Assembly: GCF_900102025.1 (NCBI RefSeq)
Contig: NZ_FNAU01000004.1
Location: forward strand, 94,820 to 158,819
Direction of reading: 5' to 3'
Source of the DNA: Actinobaculum suis
GTDB lineage: Bacteria > Actinomycetota > Actinomycetes > Actinomycetales > Actinomycetaceae
Length of the DNA: 64,000 nucleotides
In this document: positions 54,325 through 63,545 of the stretch, one piece after another
Layout: each line of letters starts with the position of its first letter
How positions within the stretch are numbered: the first letter of the stretch is position 1
Notes under the pieces: generated by a model
What the model saw: the letters and a program-made list of their open reading frames with translations, nothing else
Told to the model about the DNA's origin: nothing
Database searches by the model: none
Position numbers and translations under genes: made by a program

Positions 54325-57213
54325 TTGCAAGATGTTTCGCTACTCTCGGCCCAGGAGGTAACCTCCCAGTTCGCTGTAGATCCGGGCACGGGACTGAGTA
54401 CTACGGAAGCTCAGGCTCGCCTCACCCGCTACGGAAACAATGAATTGGTGGGAAAAGAACCCGAACCGGCCTGGAAGCGTTTTGTAAGGCAACTCAAAGA
54501 TCCGCTGATTTATTTACTATTCGGCGCGATCGTAATTTCCCTTCTGGCCTGGGGGCTGGAAGGCGCCAGCGGCCTACCGATCGACGCCCTGGTAATAGCG
54601 GTGATTATTATCGCCAACGCAGTTATCGGCTTTGTGGAAGAAAATAAGGCGGAAGATGCCGTGGCCGCGCTGGCCACGATGGCAGCCGCCCGGGCCACAG
54701 TTCTCCGCGACGGCAAACTACAAGAAATCTCTGCTTCGCAAATCGTGCCGGGGGATATTCTTTCTCTTTCCGAAGGCACCGCGGTGGGAGCAGATGGCCG
54801 CTTGCTGAGCGCCACCGCCTTGCATATCCAGGAGGCCTCCCTCACCGGGGAATCTATGGCCGTGCAGAAAAATCCCCAAACCTTGGAAGAAGAAGCCGGT
54901 ATTGGTGACCGTCTCAATATGGTTTACAAGGGGACTGCGGTTACTTCCGGCGTGGGCCGGGCCGTAGTAACGGCCACCGGGATGGATACCGAAGTGGGAA
55001 GAATCGCCACGCTTTTGGACGAAACCGAAAGCGCTCCCACCCCGCTCGAAAAAGAAATCGCCCGGATTTCGAAAACTTTGGGCCTGCTCGTGATTGTTAT
55101 TGCGCTCGCGGTGATGGCCGCGCTGTGGATTATCAACGGCGTGAGCTCTTTACACGAAGCGGTTGATATTTTGCTGCTCGGAGTTTCTTTGGCAGTGGCG
55201 GCCGTACCGGAAGGGTTGCCGGCCATTTTGTCTTTGGTGTTGGCAATTGGCGTGCAAGCCATGGCCCGCCGCAAAGCCATTATGAAGGACTTGCATTCGG
55301 TAGAAACTCTGGGCTCTACCTCGGTGATTTGCTCCGATAAAACCGGCACGCTCACGCGCAATGAGATGACGATCCGGAAGATCGTTACCGCTTCTGGCAC
55401 GGTGGAACTTACCGGTACCGGTTATGAACCGGTAGGGGAAGCAAAAATTACGCAAGGGGATCCGCTCCCTACCCAGCAGGAAGCAAAACAGGTGATTATT
55501 GGCGGAATGGCTGCCAATAATGCCCAGCTCACCGAAAATGAACTGGGGGATTGGGAGATCTTGGGAGACCCCACCGAAGCTGCTTTCCTGGTAGCCGGCC
55601 CCAAATTGGGACTGAACCGGGAAATAGAGCCCGCCGCGGTGGAACGGATTGCGGAAGTACCCTTCAATTCGGCCCGCAAACTTATGTCTGTGCTTGTAAA
55701 AATCGACGAATCGCTACACGTTCCCGGAGCAATCCAAAAGCCAGATGAAGAGCCTACGAGCACGCCGGGCCCGCGCTACGTGTTGTATGCCAAGGGTGCG
55801 CCCGATGTTTTGCTGACGCATTGCACCGCCGAATATGTGGGTGGGGAAACGCAGAGCCGCCCGCTCACGCCCGCGGCGTCGAAAAAGATTTTGACCCGCG
55901 TGGAAGCGCTTTCCGCCCGCGGCTATCGCACCTTAGGGGTGGCTTTGCGGCCCGCGCAGGCAGCGGAAGCGGAAGACTTTGGGGAGGTTTCGGAAACGGA
56001 ACTGACCTATATAGGCACGGTGGCAATTATTGATCCGCCGCGGCCGGAAGCTAAAGAAGCGATTCGGCAGGCACACGGGGCAGGAATCCGCACCGTGATG
56101 ATTACCGGGGATCACCCCGTTACCGCGCAAACCATTGCCGAAGAACTCGGGATGAGCATGCCGCGCGAAGAAGCCGAGAAGGTACCGGCGGTGCTTACCG
56201 GCCAGCAGATTAGCCGGATGAGCCAGGAAGAACTGGACCGGGAAGTGCTCCGCACTGATGTGTATGCGCGGGTGGCGCCGGAACATAAATTGCAGATCGT
56301 GGAGTCTTTGCAAAAGCAGGGGCAGATTGTGGCGATGACGGGCGACGGCGTGAATGATGCGCCGGCCCTAAAAACTGCCGATATTGGGATCGCCATGGGA
56401 ATCACCGGTACGGAAGTTACCAAAGAAGCGGCGAAAATGATCCTCGCGGACGATAACTACGCCACGATTGTGGCGGCCGTGCGCCAAGGCCGCAATATTT
56501 TTGACAATATTCGCAAATTCATGCGCTACTTGCTCAGCTCGAATATGGGCGAAGTATTCACCGTCTTCTTGGGGGTGGTGTGCGGCGGGCTGATCGGCCT
56601 CCACGATCCGCAAAACCCGGCCGCCACCGTAGTACCGCTCCTCGCCACCCAGATTTTGTGGATCAATTTGGTTACAGATTCCGGGCCGGCACTTGCTATG
56701 GGGGTAGATCCCGAGGTCGACGACGTTATGAAACGCAAGCCGCGCCCGCTCGGGGCGCCGGTGATTGATCGGGCCATGTGGGAACAGATTATTCTGATCG
56801 GCCTGGTAATGGGCCTGACTTCGCTGGCCGTCTACGACCTGTGCCTCCCCGAAGGATTTATTGGAGGCTTCGAACACTTAGCAGCCCCGGGCGAAGAATT
56901 CGCGGCGGCCCGCACTACCGTATTTACCGCCCTGGTGTTCATGCAGTTGACGAATGCGCTCAATTCGCGTTCTGCCACTATCACTGCTTTCAAACACATG
57001 TTCTCTAACCACTGGCTGTGGGGAGCGATCGTGCTGGCCATCGTTTTGCAAATTGCCGTGGTGGAATGGGCTCCCTTACAGAGCGCCTTCGGCACGGTTT
57101 CCTTAGCTCCGCAACATTGGGGCTTAGCCATTGGAGCGGGCCTTGTGGTACTGGCCGTGGAAGAGCTTTGCAAATTCGGCCGCCGTGTCTACGCTCGGCG
57201 CCAAGCCAAATAG
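54325..57213 (+). CDS. P-type cation-transporting ATPase (P2-type, Ca2+-ATPase-like)
   Basis: 962-residue ion pump. The cation ATPase N-domain begins near LSTTEAQARLTRYGNNEL. The actuator TGES is in LTGESMAVQK. The ion-site PEGL in helix 4 is AAVPEGLPAILSL. The phosphorylated Asp is in CSDKTGTLTRNEMT (about residue 337). The hinge MTGDGVNDAPALKTADIGIAMG is near 672. Six C-terminal helices follow. PEGLPA, together with NLVTDSGPALAMGVD, fits the PMCA/SERCA-like P2 class (Ca2+ or Mn2+, possibly K+/Na+); the ion is not certain. The TTG at 54325 is preferred because AAAGGAG lies 10 bases upstream; a GTG at 54283 has none. Confidence 0.93.
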   Translation: MQDVSLLSAQEVTSQFAVDPGTGLSTTEAQARLTRYGNNELVGKEPEPAWKRFVRQLKDPLIYLLFGAIVISLLAWGLEGASGLPIDALVIAVIIIANAVIGFVEENKAEDAVAALATMAAARATVLRDGKLQEISASQIVPGDILSLSEGTAVGADGRLLSATALHIQEASLTGESMAVQKNPQTLEEEAGIGDRLNMVYKGTAVTSGVGRAVVTATGMDTEVGRIATLLDETESAPTPLEKEIARISKTLGLLVIVIALAVMAALWIINGVSSLHEAVDILLLGVSLAVAAVPEGLPAILSLVLAIGVQAMARRKAIMKDLHSVETLGSTSVICSDKTGTLTRNEMTIRKIVTASGTVELTGTGYEPVGEAKITQGDPLPTQQEAKQVIIGGMAANNAQLTENELGDWEILGDPTEAAFLVAGPKLGLNREIEPAAVERIAEVPFNSARKLMSVLVKIDESLHVPGAIQKPDEEPTSTPGPRYVLYAKGAPDVLLTHCTAEYVGGETQSRPLTPAASKKILTRVEALSARGYRTLGVALRPAQAAEAEDFGEVSETELTYIGTVAIIDPPRPEAKEAIRQAHGAGIRTVMITGDHPVTAQTIAEELGMSMPREEAEKVPAVLTGQQISRMSQEELDREVLRTDVYARVAPEHKLQIVESLQKQGQIVAMTGDGVNDAPALKTADIGIAMGITGTEVTKEAAKMILADDNYATIVAAVRQGRNIFDNIRKFMRYLLSSNMGEVFTVFLGVVCGGLIGLHDPQNPAATVVPLLATQILWINLVTDSGPALAMGVDPEVDDVMKRKPRPLGAPVIDRAMWEQIILIGLVMGLTSLAVYDLCLPEGFIGGFEHLAAPGEEFAAARTTVFTALVFMQLTNALNSRSATITAFKHMFSNHWLWGAIVLAIVLQIAVVEWAPLQSAFGTVSLAPQHWGLAIGAGLVVLAVEELCKFGRRVYARRQAK

Positions 57214-57370
57214 CGGGCAGCGCCGCGATTCTGGCACGCTGCCGCAGCCGCGAGCCCGCGGCAAGCGTACAGCGCCCCGAATCGCCCGGCACAGGGACGC
57301 AAATAGGCCGGTTTCAAGGCGCTGCGTTAAACCTCGCATTCAAAATGCGTAAACGGGCCTAGATGCAAAA

Positions 57371-57417
57371 GCGGGCCGCGGGGTGGGAGACAATTAGCCT
57401 CCCACCCCGCGGCCCGC
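57371..57417. terminator. Bidirectional terminator hairpin
   Basis: 57371-57389 (gcgggccgcggggtgggag) and 57399-57417 are perfect 19-bp complements with a nine-base loop, between the convergent P-type ATPase and metQ genes. Confidence 0.9.
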
Positions 57418-57449
57418 TAGATTCAGCCAGCTCCGGCTGCCCGCCAGTT

Positions 57450-57500
57450 TTACTTGTCCGCGAGCAAATCTCTTCTACTTGCCTGCGAGCAGGTCTTCGT
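57450..57500. repeat. 25-bp duplication of the metQ 3' end
   Basis: ttacttgtccgcgagcaaat (57450) repeats ctacttgcctgcgagcaggt (57475), the end of metQ. Read on the minus strand the gene ends CTCGCAGGCAAGTAG and 25 bases on the copy ends CTCGCGGACAAGTAA. Confidence 0.85.
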
Positions 57501-58347
57501 CCCAGCCGGCCTTCACGAAGTGGCTATCGAATTCGGTCTGGAACAGCTCGTTGGTTTCATCCGTCTGGAAGGCCTTGATTACCTTGCGGTAGGTTTCCAC
57601 CTTCGCCGGATCTTCCAGATCGGAAGTACGCGCGGCCACAATATTCCAGTAGCGCCGGTCGTCAAGCGTGGTGTCTTCGTAGATCACCTTGTCAGAACCC
57701 AACCCGAAATCGAGTGCGAAGGCATCATTTACGATCCCAGCCGTCACATCCGGCAAGGAAGAAGCAATAATATTCGCCTTGAGTTCCTTGATCTCCACCT
57801 GCTTATTGAAGCTCGCAATGTCTGCAACGGTTGGCAAATCGCTAGCTTCCGGCTTGAGATTCAAAATCCCTGCCGATTGAAGCACGCGCAAGGCCCGGCC
57901 ACCATTAGTCGGATCATCCGGAATCGCTACCGTATCGCCATCCTTGAGTTCATCTACAGACTTGATCTTCTCCGAATACAGATTCAACGGCACGATAAAG
58001 GTGTAGCCGATGTTTGTAATCTTGTAGTTGTTCTGCTTGATGTCATTTTCGAAGAAGGTCTCATGCTGGAAACCATTGAGATCAATTTCGCCAGAGTTGA
58101 GCGCATTGTTCGGCGTCGTATAGTCAGCGAACTGCACGAATTGCACATCGATACCTTCGCTTTCCAGCTTCTGCGTAGCCGGCTTCCACAAATCCTCGTA
58201 GACGGTACCCACAACCCCTAGCTTGACCGTAGTGCGGGCGTCCTTTCCGGCGTCGGCCGAACTACTCGAGCTGCCACCCGAACCCCCGCACCCCGTCAAG
58301 GCGAGGACAAAAGCGGTAGCGGCAACAAGTGCTTTCCTAATTTTCAT
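57475..58347 (-). CDS. metQ: Methionine ABC transporter substrate-binding lipoprotein MetQ
   Basis: 290-residue lipoprotein binding D/L-methionine outside the membrane. The signal peptide ends in LTGC, followed by a Gly/Ser linker. The NlpA/MetQ domain shows VKLGVVG, QFADYTTPNNALNSGEIDLNGFQHETF, IPDDPTNGGRALRVLQSAGLI-like GGRALRVLQSAGIL, and AFALDFGLG. I use the ATG at 58347 (MKIRK) with AAAGG 11 bases upstream; an ATG three codons earlier (58356) is only three bases from the RBS. It is the last gene of metN-metI-metQ, 35 bases after metI. Confidence 0.95.
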   Translation of the reverse strand: MKIRKALVAATAFVLALTGCGGSGGSSSSSADAGKDARTTVKLGVVGTVYEDLWKPATQKLESEGIDVQFVQFADYTTPNNALNSGEIDLNGFQHETFFENDIKQNNYKITNIGYTFIVPLNLYSEKIKSVDELKDGDTVAIPDDPTNGGRALRVLQSAGILNLKPEASDLPTVADIASFNKQVEIKELKANIIASSLPDVTAGIVNDAFALDFGLGSDKVIYEDTTLDDRRYWNIVAARTSDLEDPAKVETYRKVIKAFQTDETNELFQTEFDSHFVKAGWDEDLLAGK

Positions 58348-58382
58348 GAGTTTCATTTTCCTTTCGTGTCCAATAAAAAGTT

Positions 58383-59066
58383 TTAGTTCCAAGTGTTCTT
58401 GCGGGCTATCCGATTGCCGATTATCTGCACGATCGAAACCATCAGGATCAAAACCAGTACGGTTACCCAAGTGACGTCGAGCATGTTGCGGTCGTGCCCG
58501 TATTGAATGGCGAAATTACCGAGCCCGCCGGCGCCCACGGCTCCGGCCATGGCGGTTAGCCCAATGAGTGAAATCGTGGTGATCGTGGTAGCGCGAGCGA
58601 GCGGCGCGATGGATTCTTTGAGATAAACGTTCCAGATAATATCCGGCGCGCTTTTCCCCATGGCCTGTGCAGCTTCTACCAGCCCCGGATCAACCTGCGA
58701 AAGGGCGCTTTCTACCTGGCGGGTGAAGAACGGCGTGCAGCCGAATACCAGGGGCACAATCGCTCCTTCCACGCCGATAGCCGTACCCATAATCAGGCGC
58801 GAAAGTGGCATCACGGCCGTAAGCAAAACGATGAAGGGAATCGAGCGGAAAATATTCGTTACCTTATCGGTGAATTGGTAGAGGGGCGCATTTTGCAAAA
58901 TACCGCCCGGTTTGGTTACCACGAGCACGATGCCAAAAATTAGCCCGAGCAGGAAAGAAATAACCCCTGACCATACCGTCATTACAATCGTGTCAATAAT
59001 GGCCTGATAAAACTCGGGCAGGCGGGCCATCACATTCGGAATAATGCTAACGAGGAAGTCGTGCAT
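58383..59066 (-). CDS. metI: Methionine ABC transporter permease MetI
   Basis: 227-residue inner-membrane permease with five helices. It shows TIVMTVWSGVISFLLGLIFGIVL, NIFRSIPFIVLLTAVMPLSR (the MetI signature FRSIPFI), the EAA loop VEAAQAMGKSAPDIIWNVYL, and GAVGAGGLGNFAIQYG. The start overlaps metN by 20 bases; GGAGG is eight bases before the ATG. It acts as a homodimer with MetN. Confidence 0.95.
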   Translation of the reverse strand: MHDFLVSIIPNVMARLPEFYQAIIDTIVMTVWSGVISFLLGLIFGIVLVVTKPGGILQNAPLYQFTDKVTNIFRSIPFIVLLTAVMPLSRLIMGTAIGVEGAIVPLVFGCTPFFTRQVESALSQVDPGLVEAAQAMGKSAPDIIWNVYLKESIAPLARATTITTISLIGLTAMAGAVGAGGLGNFAIQYGHDRNMLDVTWVTVLVLILMVSIVQIIGNRIARKNTWN

Positions 59067-60141
59067 CTTTAAGCACCTCCGTACCGATATTGTTTTCGCG
59101 CAAATAAGCCAAAGCCGTGCTGATGGAACGATCCGGGCCGGAAACTATGGCCACGATCCCACCCACCGGGCTACCCGCCACAATCTCCACATCCGCAAAA
59201 ATAATGTTCAAATTTATTCCGAATCGCCGGGAAACCCCGGAAACAATAGGTTCGGAAACATTGCTAGTACGGTAACGCAGCCGCACAATCAGCTCGCCGT
59301 CGCTAATCTGCGTGACCGGCGAACCTTCCGCAATCAGCCGTTCTGCCTTCGTGAGCTGCGAAGTGGAACGAATGAAATTCTGGGTCACCTCTTCTTGCGG
59401 ATCGGTGAAAACCTGCAGGATATCGCCCTGCTCAATCACCTTTCCGCTTTCCATTACGGCCACTTTGTTGCAGATCTGTTTCACCACGGCCATTTCGTGT
59501 GTGATCACCAGGATCGTGAGCCCAAGTTTTCTTTGCAAACTAGCTAGGAGATCCAAAATCTGTTGCGTGGTTTGCGGGTCCAGCGCAGAGGTAGCCTCAT
59601 CACACAGCAGTACTTCTGGGTCGTTGGCCAGGGCCCGGGCGATCGCCACCCGTTGCTTTTGCCCGCCGGATAGTTCTCCGGGATGTGCCCCGGCTTTTTC
59701 CCCGATGCCTACCAGGTCTAAAAGGTGGGCTACCTTTTCCCGAATTTCTTGTTTGCGCAGGCCCGAGCCGCGTAGCGGATAGGCCACGTTTTCGGCCACG
59801 GTACGGGAAGGGAGCAGATTGAAATGCTGAAAAATCATGCCGATCTTGGTGCGTTCGTGGCGCAATTCGCGGGCACTAAGCTGCGTGAGATCTTTCCCGC
59901 CCACCAGCACTTTCCCGTGTTCTGGCCGTTCGAGCAGATTCACGCACCGCACCAGAGTCGATTTCCCCGCCCCGGAAAACCCGATAATGCCGAAAATATC
60001 GCCCCGATTAATACGCAAGCTCACATCGTTGACCGCGACCGTGCGCGAATCACCATCCACGAATGTTTTCGTAATGTTTTCCAGCTCGATGAGCGCCGGC
60101 TCGCTGGGGGCAGACCTTTCCGCTGCCTGGGGTGAACTCAT
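59047..60141 (-). CDS. metN: Methionine ABC transporter ATP-binding protein MetN
   Basis: 364-residue ATPase with Walker A GFSGAGKST, the Q-loop in MIFQHFNLLPSRTV, signature LSGGQKQR, Walker B VLLCDEATSALDPQT and ITHEMAVVKQ. The C-terminal NIL domain (about 275-360, PIVSGVSRRFGINLNIIFADVE) binds methionine in relatives and inhibits transport when methionine is plentiful. The first ~20 residues are an Ala/Pro-rich extension. It is preceded by nearly 400 bases of leader sequence downstream of an attenuator-like element, so transcription is probably methionine-controlled. Confidence 0.95.
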   Translation of the reverse strand: MSSPQAAERSAPSEPALIELENITKTFVDGDSRTVAVNDVSLRINRGDIFGIIGFSGAGKSTLVRCVNLLERPEHGKVLVGGKDLTQLSARELRHERTKIGMIFQHFNLLPSRTVAENVAYPLRGSGLRKQEIREKVAHLLDLVGIGEKAGAHPGELSGGQKQRVAIARALANDPEVLLCDEATSALDPQTTQQILDLLASLQRKLGLTILVITHEMAVVKQICNKVAVMESGKVIEQGDILQVFTDPQEEVTQNFIRSTSQLTKAERLIAEGSPVTQISDGELIVRLRYRTSNVSEPIVSGVSRRFGINLNIIFADVEIVAGSPVGGIVAIVSGPDRSISTALAYLRENNIGTEVLKDARLPR

Positions 60142-60539
60142 TCCCGTTTTCCCTTCTTATAGAGGATTCTCATAGAGGATGATACGGCCCGGCGCATTTT
60201 CTGTGCCGGTTCCTGTTTAGCTAGTGCTACCTGCGGGTTTCTATTTATGTTCAGGTTTGACGCCGCTACGGGTTTCCTCGCCGCTACGGGCTACCTAGCC
60301 GCTGCGGGGGCTTACCGCTGCGGGTACCTTTTCATGTTCGACGCCGTCGCCATGCTTGCCACCGCTAGCACCTTGCCGGTGCGGGAATTTTTCCAAAGCG
60401 GCGTGCTGCTGGCTGGTGCGTGACCGAAATGACGCTTTGCCCTGGCTGCATCGCCTTTTGGTAATACTTACGCACTTTTTGGTAATACTTACTGCCCTGC
60501 CGGTAAGGCTTACTGCCGGCGAAATCCGCGATAGCTAAA
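60142..60539. other. Long untranslated leader between the attenuator terminator and metN
   Basis: About 400 bp with no gene. It contains degenerate repeats of gccgctacgggtttcct type (about 60260-60330) and ttggtaatacttac (60458, 60479) with related cggtaaggcttac. If the attenuator is used, this is the readthrough part of the metNIQ mRNA. An additional promoter here cannot be excluded. Confidence 0.5.
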
Positions 60540-60573
60540 ACGAAAAGAGCGGGAAGCTTTTCGCATCCCGCTC
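60536..60573 (-). terminator. Intrinsic terminator of the putative methionine attenuator
   Basis: On the minus strand gagcggga (60566-60573) pairs with tcccgctc (60547-60554), extended by gc/gc inside, and is followed by TTTTCGTTTTAG. It starts 18 bases after the leader peptide stop. Its 5' arm (60564-60572) can instead pair with 60615-60623 in the leader coding region (nine bases, agcgggatg with catcccgct). Confidence 0.8.
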
Positions 60574-60590
60574 ACAAATTCTGCGTGAAG

Positions 60591-60701
60591 TCACATTCGG
60601 CTGTGTTTCACGGAAGCGGGATGAGCACACATGAGCATGCCCGGCATCATCATCGCAGAGGCGAGGGCCAGGGGCATTGCGAGAGGCAACGTGTGCTGCA
60701 T
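60591..60701 (-). CDS. Methionine-rich leader peptide of metNIQ
   Basis: 36-codon open frame with eight Met, including the cluster MMMPGMLM at residues 17-24. GAAGGA lies six bases before the ATG at 60701. The stop is followed after 18 bases by a terminator with a T-tail, and the whole unit lies upstream of and in the same direction as the methionine transporter genes. This is the arrangement of classical amino acid leader peptides: scarce charged tRNA-Met would stall the ribosome at the Met codons. The rest of the peptide (hydrophobic N-terminal half, HPASVKHSRM end) has no other recognisable function. It was found by reading the sequence; no homologue is known to me. Confidence 0.72.
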   Translation of the reverse strand: MQHTLPLAMPLALASAMMMPGMLMCAHPASVKHSRM

Positions 60702-60741
60702 AAGAGTTCCTTCGTGAAACAAATGAATCGTATTTGAAGAC

Positions 60742-60770
60742 ATTCTGACTGCTCGGCTAAAAATTTGCAA
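60742..60770 (-). promoter_or_regulatory. Promoter of the met leader/metNIQ transcript
   Basis: On the minus strand TTGCAA (60765-60770), a 17-base spacer and CAGAAT (60742-60747). The start would be near 60735, about 34 bases before the leader ATG. gtttcacg at 60713-60720 in the 5' UTR can pair with cgtgaaac at 60605-60612 at the end of the leader frame. Confidence 0.55.
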
Positions 60771-60799
60771 GTTCCATCCAAACCGGCGTGGAGATTCGG

Positions 60800-60900
60800 C
60801 GCTAAAAAGACATAGTGAATAAAAGGACAAAGTGAGCCGGGTGGAAAAGCATAGTGATCCGGCCCGAAAGGGCATAGTGATTCGGCTCTAAAATAAGGTC
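60800..60900. repeat. Degenerate repeat upstream of pyrG
   Basis: Units of about 21-25 bp around ggcatagtgattcggccc recur from about 60809 to 60895, four or five times. Noncoding, between the divergent met leader and pyrG. Confidence 0.65.
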
Positions 60901-61042
60901 GAGATGCGGCCCCAAAGCGCGGAAATTAGGGGCGAAAAGAGCGCGGAGAAGCGGCCCGTTTGGGCGGCGGCGTCGTACCTGTTTGCACAAGTCGTAGTAC
61001 CCGCTTGCGCAAGCAGGTAGAGCGGGCTTAAGCTGGAGGTCC

Positions 61043-62845
61043 GTGAAGAAAACTTTGGGCGCGGCAGGCGCGAATCCACGGCAGCAGTCTCAGCATTCGC
61101 AGCAGACGAAACAGATCTTTATTACCGGCGGGGTCGTCTCTTCTTTGGGGAAGGGAATTACCGCGGCGAGCCTGGGCAATTTGTTGCGGGCCCGCGGCGT
61201 TAAGGTCGTAATGCAAAAACTCGACCCCTACATCAACGTGGATCCGGGAACGATGAATCCGTTCCAGCACGGTGAAGTTTTTGTCACTGAGGACGGCGCC
61301 GAAACGGACCTTGATATTGGGCACTACGAACGCTTTTTGGGCGTTAACCTCACCAAAGACGCTAATAGCACCACCGGTAAGGTCTACCAGGAAGTGCTAC
61401 GGCGCGAACGTGCCGGCGAATATTTAGGCGAATGCGTGCAAGTAATCCCGCATATCACCAATGAGATTATTGCCCGTATGCGTGCCCAAGCGGGCACTCC
61501 GGAAACTGAAACCGGCGCCTCGGAAACCGGAGCCGCGGAAACCGAAACCAGCGCGAATGCGCAAGCCGTTCCCGCTAATGTGGTAGCGAGCGCGTCCGCG
61601 AGTAGTGCCCCAGATGTAATCATTACGGAAATTGGCGGTACCGTGGGCGATATTGAATCGCAGCCTTTCCTGGAAGCGGCCCGCCAAGTGCGCCATCTGA
61701 TTGGCCGGGAAAACTGCATGTTTATTCATGTCTCCCTGGTGCCTTATCTGGCGGCCGCGGGCGAACAAAAAACCAAACCTACGCAGCATTCGGTGGCGGC
61801 CCTGCGCTCTTTGGGTATTCAGCCCGATGCCATCGTGCTCCGTTCGGCCACTGGCCTGGGCGCGGGCATTAAAAAGAAGATCGCGCTCATGTGCGATATT
61901 GACGAAGCGGCGGTTATTTCTTGCCCGAATGCCGATTCGATTTACGAGGTGCCGAGCGTATTGCGGACCGAAGGCCTCGATTCTTATGCAGTGGAGCGGC
62001 TGGGTTTGCGCACGCAGGAATTCGTTTGGGAAAAGTGGGAGAAGTTGCTTGCCGCGATCGCGCAGGCCGAACATCGCGAACCGCTCGAAGTGGCGCTGGT
62101 GGGCAAATATACGGACTTGCACGATGCGTATCTTTCCGTGGTCGAAGCGCTACACGCGGCCGGTTTCGCACACGGGCGGCGTGTGCGGGTGCGCTGGGTG
62201 GAGTCGGCTTCGTGTACGACGCCGGAAGGTGCCCGCCAGGCTCTAGCTGGGGTACAGGCCGCGGTGATTCCGGGCGGATTCGGGGACCGCGGTATCGAAG
62301 GAATTATTGGGGCGCTGCAATTCTTGCGGGAAAATCAAATCCCGGCCCTCGGGATTTGCCTCGGCCTGCAGTGCATGGTGGTGGAAGCCGCCCGCAACTT
62401 GGCCGGGCTGGAAGGTGCTAATTCCACCGAATTTGCTCCTGCCACCCCACATCCGGTGGTTGCTACCATGGCGGAACAAGCCCGCTTTATTGGCGGGGAA
62501 GGAGACCTGGGCGGAACCATGCGGCTCGGTGCTTTCCCGGCCGTGCTTGCGGAAGGGAGCCTCGCGGCTGAACTTTATGGCACGCGGGAAGTTTCCGAAC
62601 GGCACCGCCACCGCTACGAAGTGAACTCGGCCTACCGCGAAAAGTTAGAGGCGGCCGGGCTGCACATTTCGGGAACCTCGCCGGATAATTCTCTGGTCGA
62701 GTTCGTGGAACTGCCCCGGCAAATCCACCCGTATTATGTGGGCACCCAGGCGCATCCAGAATTTAAGAGCCGCCCGGATGCCCCGCACCCGCTTTTTACC
62801 GGCCTGATTGCGGCCGGTCTGGAACGGGCAGCAGCCGCGCGGTAA
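61043..62845 (+). CDS. pyrG: CTP synthase
   Basis: 600-residue amidotransferase making CTP from UTP, ATP and glutamine. The synthetase domain has [52 protein letters not shown] and [17 protein letters not shown]. The glutaminase domain has the Cys nucleophile in [10 protein letters not shown] (about residue 438), with the His-Glu dyad in HPEF. An insert (about 150-190) of Thr/Glu/Gly/Ala repeats ([17 protein letters not shown]) and Ala/Ser stretches interrupts the synthetase domain before [11 protein letters not shown]. The start is GTG 61043 with GGAGG close upstream. Followed by a hairpin, then tdk. Confidence 0.96.
   Translation: MKKTLGAAGANPRQQSQHSQQTKQIFITGGVVSSLGKGITAASLGNLLRARGVKVVMQKLDPYINVDPGTMNPFQHGEVFVTEDGAETDLDIGHYERFLGVNLTKDANSTTGKVYQEVLRRERAGEYLGECVQVIPHITNEIIARMRAQAGTPETETGASETGAAETETSANAQAVPANVVASASASSAPDVIITEIGGTVGDIESQPFLEAARQVRHLIGRENCMFIHVSLVPYLAAAGEQKTKPTQHSVAALRSLGIQPDAIVLRSATGLGAGIKKKIALMCDIDEAAVISCPNADSIYEVPSVLRTEGLDSYAVERLGLRTQEFVWEKWEKLLAAIAQAEHREPLEVALVGKYTDLHDAYLSVVEALHAAGFAHGRRVRVRWVESASCTTPEGARQALAGVQAAVIPGGFGDRGIEGIIGALQFLRENQIPALGICLGLQCMVVEAARNLAGLEGANSTEFAPATPHPVVATMAEQARFIGGEGDLGGTMRLGAFPAVLAEGSLAAELYGTREVSERHRHRYEVNSAYREKLEAAGLHISGTSPDNSLVEFVELPRQIHPYYVGTQAHPEFKSRPDAPHPLFTGLIAAGLERAAAAR
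61498..61612 (+). repeat. In-frame low-complexity insert in pyrG
   Basis: Imperfect repeats of ccggaaactgaaaccggcgc / tcggaaaccggagccgcg encode ETETGA- and SETGAA-like units, followed by Ala/Ser-rich codons. The frame is maintained within an otherwise highly conserved enzyme. Confidence 0.8.
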
Positions 62846-62884
62846 GCCGCGGCGCGCCGGTGGGTTTTATCCGTTTATAGTTAA

Positions 62885-62916
62885 GGCCCGCGGGGGAGCA
62901 TATCCACCCGCGGGCC
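62885..62916 (+). terminator. Hairpin between pyrG and tdk
   Basis: ggcccgcggg (62885-62894) pairs perfectly with cccgcgggcc (62907-62916) around a 12-base loop; no U-tract. Confidence 0.65.
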
Positions 62917-62951
62917 GAGGTTACCGCGGCACGTAGTGGAGGAGGAAAGCT

Positions 62952-63545
62952 GTGGCAAAACTGTATTTCCGATACGGAGCAATGAATTCCGGGAAGAGCA
63001 CTGCCCTCTTACAAATCGCGCATAACTACGAAGAGCGCGGAATGCGGGTGCTGCTAATTAAGTCCGCGATAGACACCAAGGCCGATGACCGCATTTCCTC
63101 CCGCATCGGAACCGAACGCCAGGTGGATTACGTGGTAGCGCCTACTGAAAACCTGTACCGCATAGTCGTCGTCGAAAATGAAAAAGCGCCGCTTGCCTGC
63201 GTGCTTATTGATGAGGCACAATTCTTGGATCCGCGGCAAGTTGACGAACTCATGGGCGTAGTGCTCAAAGCAGATATACCAGTAATTTGTTACGGTTTGC
63301 GTTCCGATTTTCAAACGCGCGGGTTCCCCGGCTCGGATAGGCTTTTGCAGGTCGCGCATTCGATCGAGGAATTGAAAACGATTTGCCGGTGCCAGCGTAA
63401 AGCGATTTTCAATGGTCGTACCGTGAATGGTGTTTTCGTTTCGGAAGGGGAACAAGTAGCGATCGACGGCGAGGTTGGCTACGAATCCCTGTGCGGAAAG
63501 TGCTATCTGGAAAAGGTGGGAGATTTTACCGGCACCTCGCGCTAA
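62952..63545 (+). CDS. tdk: Thymidine kinase
   Basis: 197-residue type II thymidine kinase of the salvage pathway. Walker A is GAMNSGKST, Walker B is VLIDEAQFLD, and the lid and thymidine-binding region are CYGLRSDFQTRGFPGSDRLL. A structural zinc site is formed by the Cys of TICRCQRKAIFN and ESLCGKCYL. Full length. The start is GTG at 62952 with GGAGGAGGAAAG upstream. It probably lies in its own unit downstream of pyrG, given the hairpin between them. Confidence 0.95.
   Translation: MAKLYFRYGAMNSGKSTALLQIAHNYEERGMRVLLIKSAIDTKADDRISSRIGTERQVDYVVAPTENLYRIVVVENEKAPLACVLIDEAQFLDPRQVDELMGVVLKADIPVICYGLRSDFQTRGFPGSDRLLQVAHSIEELKTICRCQRKAIFNGRTVNGVFVSEGEQVAIDGEVGYESLCGKCYLEKVGDFTGTSR

Noticed and set aside
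60591..60875. 94-codon version of the met leader peptide from an upstream start
   Set aside because: The extension covers the promoter-like sequence and the real RBS; the 36-codon start at 60701 has GAAGGA at proper spacing.
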